Source of the DNA: Ashinkailepas kermadecensis | Lineage: Eukaryota; Arthropoda; Thecostraca; Neolepadidae | Length of the DNA: 64,000 bases | NCBI GenBank assembly: GCA_034440615.1 | Contig: JAOTOM010004668.1 | Location: 1 to 64,000, forward strand | Direction: 5' to 3' | Shown here: positions 54,945 through 64,000 of the stretch, piece after piece | Layout: every line of letters begins with the position of its first letter | How positions within the stretch are numbered: position 1 is the first letter of the stretch | Position numbers and translations under genes: made by a program | Notes under the pieces: model-generated | Seen by the model: only the letters and a program-made list of their open reading frames with translations | Databases searched by the model: none | Told to the model about the DNA's origin: nothing

Positions 54945-56097
54945 ACCAATGTTGGATGTTCCCAGTGTGGAGTACCCCAGGGCTCTGTACTAGGTCCTGT
55001 GTTCTTCCTGATTGATGTGAATTATGTACCTCATGGTATAAATTCCCAGTTAAATGTTTTTTGCAGATGACCTAAAAATATACATCAAACTGAAGTACAA
55101 ATCTATCACATATCTGCTGGCTGGTATTTCAGAGGGCCAAAAAGATGTAGATACACTGGTTAATACTGCCAAGTCATGGGACTAGCAATGAACCCCAACA
55201 AATCCTCAGTTCTTAAAGCAAGTCATGGCTCATATGACTGGAACCATCTTGGCCCTTATGCACAAAATTACCCAGATGGAATTCAAGTAAACTTTGTGGA
55301 GATGCACACCTACTTAGGCACCACAGTAGGTAGAAACTTGCATTTCCACCAATACATTGCTGGTATTGCACAATAAGCTGGATGTCTGGCCAGCAAGTTA
55401 CCATGTGCTCCTTTATGTTGTTCTCCTGAATTTATGAAAACCCTGCACATTACTCATGTCAAACCTCTCTTGGAGTCTTCCTTATGCATTTGGAATACAG
55501 GATACATAGGTGATTTAAGGCAACTAGTCAGTGCAGAGAACTTGGACACAAAGCATAGAGGGGGTGTAATGTCTGGATTATGGTGCCAGATTGCAAAAAC
55601 TAGATTTGTACTCTGTGAAAGAGATTGATTTGAGCAGACATCAAACATTGCAAGATTATTCATGGCCATTCTGCCATCAAGATCATCAACATGTTTATGC
55701 TGGCACCATTGGCAAACACACAGGGACATTCACTGAAATTTGCTCACAGACATTCCTCAGTAGATTGTAGGAAAATATTGTTTAGCCTCCGATGCTGTGC
55801 CACATGCAATTCATTACTTGATGATGCAGTAACCATAATGGACCTGGCTGCACTTAAAGTTGCACTGCACTCAAATCTGTGCACATTGTTGTATAAATAT
55901 TATGCAGATTACCAATGATAACATCAGTTGATTGTAGGACAAATTTCTTAGCCTCAGATGCTGTGCCACTTGAAATTCATTACTTGATGATGCAGCAACT
56001 GTAACAGACCTGGCTGCATTTAAAGCTGCACTGCACTCACATTTCTGCACATTGTTGTATGAATATAATGCATAGATTAACCATGATAATATACATA
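54945..56097 (+). mobile_element. CR1-like LINE family D, plus copy, 5' truncated
   Basis: Starts at CAGTGTGGAGTACCCCAGGG (the GVPQGS RT motif) and contains FADDLKIYIKL (55045-55080) and the thumb VEMHTYLGTTVGRNLHFHQY. The C-terminal region ends near DLAALKVALHSNLCTLLYKYYAD. Frames are broken by stops. The last 165 bp (55763-55925) are duplicated in tandem at 55931-56097. Confidence 0.82.
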
Positions 56098-56291
56098 TCA
56101 AATTTGAAAAGTGCCCTTACTTCCTTGTATTTCATTTTGCCAAACTCACATTAGAAATCTTGTGACAACTATCTATTAGCAGATGAAATGGCCATTCTAG
56201 GTATACTAAATTCTGCTTAGGTACACTTTCTTGTTCCTGTTACTTAGGTGATCAGTTACATGATGTTGATTTCATTGATAGTGATGTTGTT

Positions 56292-57015
56292 TTGAATTAT
56301 ATCAGGAAAATAAAGCCAAACAAGGCAGCAGGACCAGATGGAATTTATGCTTGGGTATTGCGGGAAGCTGAAAAGGAACTGGCAATTCCACTTAGTATAA
56401 TATTTTGTAGATCAGTTTCACCAAATGAAATTCCAACAGATTGGAAAAGGGCAAATGTAGTTCCTATTTTCAAGAAAGGAGAAAGAGGGAAAGTTGAAAA
56501 CTATAGGCCAGTAAGCCTCACATCCCTAGTCTGTAAGGTACTTGAATCAATTATCAAGGATATAATAGTTAGTTTTCTGGAAGGAAACAGAATGATTCAA
56601 GATACTCAACATGGGTTTAGAAAAGGGCGATCGTGTCTCATAAATCTCTTGGACTTTTTTATTTTGCTACAGAACAATTTGATAAGGGAAATCAGGTTGA
56701 TGTAGCATATCTTGACTTTAGCAAGGCCTTTGACAAGGTACCTCATAAATGGTTAATGATGCAGCTTCAGGTCCATGGTATTGCAGGTAACATCCTAAAA
56801 TGGATAGAGTTGTGGCTTTCAGACAGACAGCAGAGAGTGATGCTAAATGGTATGAAGTCATCATGGCAAAATGTTCTGAGTGGAGTCCCCCAGGGGTCAG
56901 TACTGGGACCACTATTGTTCAATGTGTTTGTAAATAACATTGAAAGTGGCCTTAGCAGCAAGGTTTTGAAATTTGCAGATGATTTGAAGGTCTTTAGGGC
57001 AATAACAGGGCACAC
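56292..57015 (+). pseudogene. RT of LINE family E, plus copy (two frames)
   Basis: 56292-56705 and 56633 onward overlap across a frameshift. The FADD box lies just upstream of the transposon insertion at 57018. Confidence 0.85.
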
Positions 57016-57017
57016 TA

Positions 57018-57787
57018 GTCGGTTTTACAGCGGCAATTTGCTCTCCCGTCTAGTCGCTTTTCATCCTTCCAAGTCATTCATTGCTTCACCTAAACATTCC
57101 AGACATGAACAAAAAAAAGTACATCGAAGAACATTTATTATTAACAAGAATTGATTCTACTCAATTTTCTCAGCTTTTTCATTGACAAAACTTGTTTCTT
57201 GGTGGTGAGAATAAAACGATTTTAGACTGATTGTTTTAGTATAATTTTCCTTAAACCATTTTATATTCCGAAACCTATATCCCAGTATGCCGCAGGCAAC
57301 AAATCAGTCGGTGCACGAGCGTCCTACTCGTGGGGTGTGTTGGGAATATTTATTAGTTGTGCGGCGTGAGCATGTCGGCAGTTATCAGGTATGGATTTAT
57401 AACTTGGTTGACATCGATTAAGTGTACTTTTGTTATCATTTTCTGTACCGTTGCTCAGGAAATTGGCTTATAACCGCATCCTTTGCTAATTTAACCACAG
57501 CGCCAATTTGTCATCTGGCAGTCATCCGTCGGCTGCCAGATAACGTAGAGCTGAGTGCAGTCTCAACGTAAATTAGAAAGCGTATTGCAATTTGCTGATA
57601 TTCGTAAGTTTAATTCTACTTATTTCAGGAGCGTCAATAGTAAAACATATTTTGTTATTAAAACTGATGCGAGAATTATATTTGGTGGTCGCTTTTAATT
57701 TATGCAGATCACTATGCCGGGTCTTCTCCCTCTATCTTGTTCCTGAGACCACGTGACCTGGGAGCAAAGTTCCGCTGTAAAACCGAC
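57018..57787. mobile_element. TA-flanked TIR element, 770 bp (mariner/Tc1-like?)
   Basis: The ends GTCGGTTTTACAGCGG and complement are flanked by TA (57016-57017 and 57788-57789). The minus copy of the same LINE (near 60090) runs through without the insert. A TA duplication suggests a Tc1/mariner-type MITE, though the empty site in the other copy lacks TA. The interior has no transposase. It includes ATGTCGGCAGTTATCAG followed by GTATGG at 57372-57394, which looks like a first exon and splice donor. Confidence 0.75.
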
Positions 57788-57789
57788 TA

Positions 57790-58457
57790 ATGAGCAGGTC
57801 TTGCTGCAGAAAGACTTAGACGAGGTTGTGAAGTAGTCCGAAAAATGGCAAATCAATTTTAATTTTGATAAGTGCAAAATCATGCATGTAGGTAGGCAGC
57901 ATATCCAGGGTCTGTACTTGATGGATGGCCAAGTACTATCTGTGACACAGCAGAAGGACTTAGGTATTATTTTGAACACAAAATTGGGGGCATCAGAACA
58001 GACCAAAGAAGCCAGGAAGAAGGCACTAAGAATGCTTGGGGCAATAAATAGGAATGTATCATACAAAAGTGAGGAAGTCAACAGGAAGCTTTACTGTGCA
58101 TATGTCAGGCCACATTTGGAATACTGTGTTCAAGCTTGGTCCCCTAGTTATGAAAAATATTGTTGGCTTTTAGAGAGAGTACAAAAGAGGGCAACAAAAA
58201 TGGTGAATGGTATAGGCAACCTGGCATATGAGGATAGATTAAAGAAACTGAATATGTTTTCACTTAGATATAGAAGGCTGAGAGGAGATCTCATCAAGGT
58301 CTTTACATTTGTTCATGGTCAGGAACAGGGTTATCTCAGGGAACTGTTTGAATTTAACAGAAATGATGCAATTAGAGGTCATCAATTCAAAATTAAAGTT
58401 AATCACAGCAGGACAAGGTTAAGACAGTCTTTCTTCACCAACAGGGTAGTAGGGTAG
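57790..58457 (+). pseudogene. RT thumb and C-terminus of LINE family E, plus copy
   Basis: Resumes after the insertion with KCKIMHVGRQHIQGLYLMDG, LGIILNTKLGASEQTKEAR, YCAYVRPHLEYCVQAWSPSY and LERVQKRATKMV. Stops are present near the start. Confidence 0.85.
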
Positions 58458-58500
58458 TAACACTGGAACCGGCTGCCAGAAACTATTGTCAGTAGCAACA

Positions 58501-59190
58501 CGGTAATCTTTACCTTTCGGCCGCCACATACTGCCAAGGTTAGTGATTTGTAAAGAGGTGTACAGTGGGGAACAGTGACGTCACAGGAGTCAGGGAAATG
58601 ACGTCACGACGTCACAAGTGCTTCGGAGGATTCTTGTTTTCCGGTTAGGTTAGGTTAGATTATATTATGCTATGATACATTTGGTAAAAAAGAGATGAAA
58701 CTGATGCTTTTAGTTGTGGGTGAGTGCAAAAGGTTATTCATTTCTTTAGGTTTGAACTGAGAGAGTTAAAGTAGAAAGCACGAGTTCGAAAGTTGGACGT
58801 AGGATTCACCCGTTTATTAATTTCCTTAACAGTTTGAGAAACTAAAATACTTCAATTTGGTATCTCTGTATATGAAAGTATGCGGCGTATTGTCCGCATA
58901 TGGTACATTTCACTCCGTGGTGAGTATTGTATACAAATTGGTCCGAGGAGTTCTGTGGCCGGTCGAGGGTGCCTTGTTTCTGTAAGTGCGCCAGCACACT
59001 ATATTTTTTGTTTTTAAAGAGCGTTTTCAGATAGACAGGGCAAGTAACAGGACTCGAAAGTGTACCTTAAGCAGAATTTATATACTTAGAGTAGCCTGCT
59101 AATATATTGTAAGCAAGATTTATGAGGTGGGTTAAGAAAAATTCAATAGCGACCTATAAGAAGTAAAGCTACTCTTCAAGTTTGATTAGT
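58501..59190. other. Intergenic between inverted LINE copies
   Basis: 58638-58680 (GGTTAGGTTAGGTTAGATTATATTATGC) matches the MITE interior at 61178-61213. GACGTCA motifs cluster near 58580-58615. No gene. Confidence 0.55.
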
Positions 59191-59194
59191 ATAT

Positions 59195-60345
59195 TAGACA
59201 TAAAGACATAAAGACATAAAAGATCAGTGCAACTATGAGCCACAAGGGCCCTTCTTGGTTGCACTTGGTACACTGAACCAGTTGCCCACCAAATCTGTCA
59301 ATCAACCCACCCTGTAATACAGAAAAACAAGCCCCCTATTCTTATAATGATTGTCTATGCCGTTTTTAAAGATGTTCAGTGTGTTGCTACTGACAATTGT
59401 TCCTGGAAGCTGGTTCCAGTGTTCTACTACCCTGTTGGTGAAGAAAGACTGTCTTAACCTTGTCCTGCTGTGATTAACTTTAATTTTGAATTGATGACCT
59501 CTAATTGCATCATTTCTGTTAAATTCAAACATTTCCCTTAGATATCCCTGCTCCTGACCATGAACAAATTTAAAAACCTCGATGAGATCTCCTCTCAGCC
59601 TTCTATATCTAAGTGAAAACATTCAATTTCTTCAATCTTTCCTCATATGCCAGGTTGCTTATACCATTAACCATTTTTGTTGCCCTCTTTTGTACTCTCT
59701 CTAAAAGCCAACAATCTTTCTCATAACTAGGGGACCAAGCTTGGACACAGTATTCCAAATGTGGCCTGACATATGCACAGTAAAGCTTCCTGATGACCTC
59801 CTCACTTTTGTATGACACATTCCTCTGTATTGCCCCAAGCATTCTTAGTGCCTTCCTCCTGGCTTCTTTGGTCTGTTCTGATGCCCCCAATTTTGTGTTC
59901 AAAATAACACCTAAGTCCTTCTCCTGCTCAGTCACAGATAGTACTTGGCCATCCATCAAGTATGGCACCTTCATATGCTGCCTACCTACATGCATGACTT
60001 TGCACTTATCAAAATTATACTTCATTTGCCATTTTTCAGACCACTTCACAAGCTCGTCTAAGTCGTTCTGCAGCAAAACCTGCTCATTGTGCCCTGTTAT
60101 TGCCCTAAAGATCTTCAAATCATCCGCAAATTTCAAAACCTTACTGCTCAGGCCACATTCAATGCTATTCACAGATATAATGAACAACAGTGGCCCCAGT
60201 ACCGACCCCTGAGGGACTCCACTAAGAACATTTTGCCATGATGACTTTGTACCATTAAGCATCACTCTCTGCTGTCTATCTGAAAGCCACAACTCAATCC
60301 ATTTTAGGATATTTTAGGATAATCCATTATATTATCATGGCTAAT
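59195..60345 (-). mobile_element. CR1-like LINE family E, minus copy, 5' truncated
   Basis: Open frames 59609-60292 and 59302-59622 (one frameshift between) cover GVPQGSVLGPLLF, LKFADDLKIF and the whole thumb and C-terminal domain. The 3' end is a tail of three TTTATGTC-type 8-mers (59197-59222), the kind of short repeat found at CR1 3' ends. The 5' end stops at about 60345, next to LINE family D. Confidence 0.88.
59302..60292 (-). pseudogene. RT and C-terminus of LINE family E, minus copy
   Basis: Nearly the same protein as the plus copy but with less damage. One frameshift near 59615-59625 separates two otherwise open frames. FADD is intact. Confidence 0.88.
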
Positions 60346-60617
60346 CTATTCAGTATATTCATACAGCAATGTACAGAGATTTGAATGCAGTGCAGCTTTA
60401 AATGCAGCCAGGTCTGTTAGGGTTACTAGGTAGGTACCTAGGTACATCATCAAGCAATGATTTCCAGGTGGCACAGCATCTGAGGCTAAAACATATATTC
60501 CTACAATCCATGGATGCACGTTTGTGGGTTAATTTCAGTGAGTGTCCACATGTGTTTGCCAATGGTGCCAGCACAAACATGTTAGGGATCTTAATGGCAG
60601 AATAGCCATGAAAAATC

Positions 60618-61425
60618 GGTATAATTGGAGATCAAGGTAAATTTTGATTCTTTGGATTTTTTTAATGCATAGTATTTTAGCATAAAAATGACGATGCGAC
60701 CACTGATTTTCTCCGCAAATGATTACTTCTCAGTTGGCAAAGAAATAAACCATCAAAATCTTCACTACAAATATAGCACATCGTGTTTAATTATCTGTAC
60801 CTGGTGGGTCATAGATGTGATAGACAAAGAAGTTCAACACTTCATGCACCCAATTTAATACTCTGACATCGAAAACCTTATGTTTCTGCCTTAATTCAGC
60901 ATTTATTTCCAAGAATTCAAACTCCCTAACCGACGCATCCACAATGCAACTAAGGCCGGAAATTCCTTGCGATGCTGTAATCGTTAAGGGCAGTGCTGTC
61001 CAACACATCTTCAAAGGTTTAGTATGCATATTTACTAAGATGGGAAGTGTGTTTAGTAAGAATGTTTACTACATTTTTGAAAGTTTAGTAGGTATTGTTA
61101 CTAAAGTTGCCTACACAATGTCACAAACACTTGATGACGTCATGGCCGAAAAACTTGCTTTGGAGTACTTTGGTTTTCTGGTTAGGTTAGGTTAGATTAT
61201 ATTATGCTATGATACATTTTATATATTATGCTACATTATCTTAGTCTAGGTTAGGTTAGGTTACTTGTGCCTATGATGACATCAATTGTATTGACTGCCA
61301 TTGACTTAAAAGTAATCATATGCAGTGAAAATAAGTGATCGCTTCATCTTCATCACGTCAGAAAGCATACTATTACATTAAAAAATACAAAAAAGTTAAA
61401 ATTTACCTTGATCTCCAAATTTACC
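60618..61425. mobile_element. 808-bp TIR MITE
   Basis: The ends GGTATAATTGGAGATCAAGG and the complement of GGTAAATTTGGAGATCAAGG form about 28-bp imperfect terminal inverted repeats. AAAAATC flanks it (60611-60617 and 61427-61433), a 7-8 bp duplication. LINE family D copy 54945-56097 shows the filled gap. The interior carries TGACGTCA (61132-61139) and TTAGG-type runs (61180-61195, 61250-61264). No transposase frame. Confidence 0.87.
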
Positions 61426-61794
61426 AAAAAATCTTCCAACATTTGATAATGTGTGCTCGAATCAGTCTCTGGGCTGTGCTTTCGTGAGTGGCTCCAACAC
61501 AAGGACATTTACACCGCCTGCACATGCATCCATGTACACTGCAGAATTGATAGCCATTCAAAAAGCACTGCTTCATTGAAGTGGGGCATGAAAGTACTCA
61601 TGTTGTGGTCTCAACATCCACGTTTTTTTTTTTCGTGTAATTTGGCATCATAATCCACACCTTCCATTCCTCTATGTTCAGTGTTCACCTTCTCTGTACT
61701 GATTCTAGTTGCCTTAAATCACCTATGTAATCTGCATTCCAAACACATGAAGAAAACTCCAAAAGAGGCCTGACATGAGTAATGTATAGGGTTT

Positions 61795-62532
61795 TCATAA
61801 ATTTGGAGAATGACATAAAGTAGAACTTAGTAAGTTGCTGTCCAGACTTCCAGCTTTCTGTACTATACCGGCAATGTGTTGATAGAAATGCAAGTTTGTA
61901 TCTACTGTGATGCCTAAGCCAGAATGTATCTCCACAAAACTTATCTGAATTCCATCTAGGAAATAGTGTGCATAGGGGCCAATATTTTTACAGTCATATG
62001 AGCCAGTGTGCTTGGAGAACTGCACATTTGTTGGAGTTCATTGGTAGTCCCTATGACTTGGCAGTACTAACCAGTGTATCTATATCTTTTTGGCCCTGTG
62101 AAATACCAGTTTCACATATAACTTTAGGTCATTGCAAAAACCTTGAACTGGGAGTGTATACCATGAGGTACATAGTTAACAAATCAAGAATAATACAGAA
62201 CCTAGTACAGAGCCCTGGGGTACTCCACTCAGAACATCCTTTGGTTTGCTCGAAGAGCCAGAGACAAGCACTTTCATTTCTGTCCCACAGATAACATTTG
62301 GGATCCAGGTGAGAATTATCAGTGAAATTCCCAAAGCTCTCAGTTCTGCTAGTAGCAGAACATGATTAACAACATCAAAGGTATTTGAAAAATCAAAGAA
62401 AATTACATCCACCATGTAGCCCTCATCTAGCCAGGTAGAGACAGTCTCATATGTTAGTATTAGTTGATCCTCTATGGAATGTTCATGACAGAAGCCAAAT
62501 TGTCCTTGGTCCAGCAAGTGGTGGACCTCCAA
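61795..62532 (-). pseudogene. RT of LINE family D, minus copy (two frames)
   Basis: 62176-62532 covers QGQFGFCHEHSIEDQL to GVPQGSVLGSVLF. 61795-62025 covers the thumb FVEIHSGLGITVDTNLHFYQH. The stretch between, where FADD belongs, is degraded. Confidence 0.82.
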
Positions 62533-63250
62533 ATATTCAATCAGCTTTTCAGCATTCCAGAATTTTATGTTGGACAGAAGTAAGACTCACTGGGCAATGA
62601 TTTATTGGATTGTGCCTTGAACTATTTTAAAAAAATCAGAATAACCTGTGAACTCTAACAACTTCAGGAAGACTTCCAGTAAAAAGAGATGATTGAAAAA
62701 TTATATAATGGTTCTATAAGCTCCTCGTGGCAAGATACAATTAGTTGAGGCTGAACCCCATTGGAGCCCATGCTGGAGAACCCATCAACCTCACTCAAAA
62801 TTCTGAGCACATCAGCTTTGACAATTTCAATGCTTTGGAGTACTGTTTTAGTAGTTTGGTGTAGGGCTGGGCCGCTGGGTTTGTTAGTCTATTTGTGCAA
62901 TATGCTTAGGAAAATGTCCCTGCACATATGTCAGACATTTCCTGACATTCACTTGTGAGTCAATCAGTTGGTTTCACCCTCAATGGCCCCAGGTATGTCC
63001 TGCCAATTTTCTGGTGTTGTATGTAAGTATGAAATTCCTTGGATGATAGCTAGCAAATTAAGGACAACTCATACTTGATCTGTGAGTGAATATGAAAGAT
63101 TCCACGCTGTCTATTTAAATCTTGGAATGATCTCAGTGAAAGACCTGCCTGTGTAGACTGTGGCTCATATTGGTTTCTGCTCTGTTTGTACTTTTTCCAC
63201 ACATCCTTTCACCTGCTTAATAGACCTTGAGGAGGTCTAGTTCGCAATGG

Positions 63251-64000
63251 AGGATGCACCTTTGGCACAACTCTGGGTATGTATAAGTCTGTAAGAGTTG
63301 GTGCATTCCACGACAGATCGACCAATGCACTTCACCCCATACATTTTTATTGAGACCAAAATTTGCTCACTGTGTAGTCTTTGGCTCTGAATATGGCTGT
63401 GCAATTTTCAGCCCGATTCGACCAACGGTTTTTGAGCTATAGCCTCCGGCATTATTTTTAGGTCAAATAACATGGGTTGGTTTGACGATGGATATATCAA
63501 TAAAAAGTGGGAAGGGTGGCAAATTATATATATTTCGGAAGCAAAAGGAACAACTGAAACATTCCTGAAATAAAATATAAGTATTTCCTACATTTGACCT
63601 CGTGGCCTCATGACCTAGTGACCTCCCGTGACCCCTAACCCATAAAAATTGATAAATTTGACGGCGGAAATAAACGTGGGCACGATTTTGCTGACCAAGC
63701 AAAAAAATAAATTAAAAAGGTGTCCTTATAAATGTCTGATATAGCATTCCACTCTTTATGACTTGCGATTTTGGGTTTTCCGGGTAGGACGGATTTCGTA
63801 TAAGCTTTCTTTCATTGGAAAACTACATGAGGTAGAACAATGTGATACAGACATATGATTGAAAAAAAAACGTTTTTTCGAAGATAAACACATTCTTATC
63901 TTTTTAATGTAGGTCTCATATTTTCCCTTACAAACAATGGCGAATTTCAAGGTCACTAGTTACTGATAGATTACCCATGGGTATATTTATGCGTAGCGAC
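63251..64000. other. No gene recognised to the right edge
   Basis: AT-rich, with several TGACCT motifs near 63594-63640. No family recognised. Confidence 0.5.

Larger units (their letters stand above)
56215..58500 (+). mobile_element. CR1-like LINE family E, plus copy
   Basis: RT motifs are NKAAGPDGIYAWVL, WKRANVVPIFKKGERGKVENYRPVSLTSLVCKVLE and HGFRKGRSC. After a frameshift near 56640 come VAYLDFSKAFDKVPHKW, SGVPQGSVLGPLLFNVFVN and LKFADDLKVF. A TA-flanked element interrupts it at 57018-57787. The thumb and C-terminus (57882-58457) follow. It ends without the tail seen in the minus copy. Confidence 0.88.
60350..63250 (-). mobile_element. CR1-like LINE family D, minus copy, MITE-interrupted
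   Basis: 61434-63250 holds the linker, decayed RT fingers (VLRILSEVDGFSSMG near 62800), FGFCHEHSIEDQLILTYE, VIFFDFSNTFDVVN, SGVPQGSVLGSVLF and thumb. 60350-60617 holds the C-terminal end (LAPLANTCGHSLKL). The 808-bp MITE separates the two parts; the plus copy of the same family shows the uninterrupted sequence. Confidence 0.85.

Overview
The window is animal nuclear DNA, most likely from an arthropod or a similar invertebrate. Coding information is sparse. There are only three plausible host genes, each an uninterrupted open frame. The rest is transposable elements and simple or tandem repeats. Non-LTR retrotransposons of at least six kinds, a Penelope-like element with a GIY-YIG endonuclease, tRNA-derived SINEs, very long (TA)n/(CA)n tracts and short TTAGG-type runs all fit an arthropod. 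The species cannot be named from the sequence.

Host genes. (1) 3382-4173 (+) encodes a 263-residue secreted protein of uncertain family. (2) 39087-40427 (+) encodes a GT31 beta-1,3-glycosyltransferase-like type II membrane protein; its stem carries four tandem 26-residue repeats. (3) 50193-51821 (-) encodes a 542-residue C2H2 zinc-finger protein with 12 intact fingers and one broken finger.

Layout. 1-2835: I-like LINE, minus strand. 7055-8213: satellite of 177-bp monomers. 8538-10400: LINE damaged by poly-A tracts. 11633-17720: two copies of an approximately 640-bp repeat; the first is split by a 2.5-kb hAT-like element that carries a MITE-related segment and a SINE. 19140-30592: a nearly intact LINE, split by a 7.3-kb Penelope-like inverted composite, itself split by a 2.66-kb TIR transposon and a 0.93-kb TTAA transposon. 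30596-35660: I-like LINE with RNase H. 36345-37255: second TTAA element. 40875-41177 and 43530-45190: satellites with a period near 20 bp. 46761-47370: 21-bp minisatellite. 48236-48391: second SINE. 48818-49414: foldback element. 53943-54129: miniature Penelope remnant. 54945-63250: two LINE families, each present in both orientations, interrupted by a TA-flanked element and a MITE.

The main interest is insertion history that can be read directly. For most insertions the window also holds an uninterrupted copy of the target, so target-site duplications and element ends can be placed to the base. The transposons also carry signals of their own: hammerhead-like ribozyme cores in the Penelope ends, perfect IR-1 nuclear-receptor palindromes in one DNA transposon, and a conserved AGGTCA array in another.
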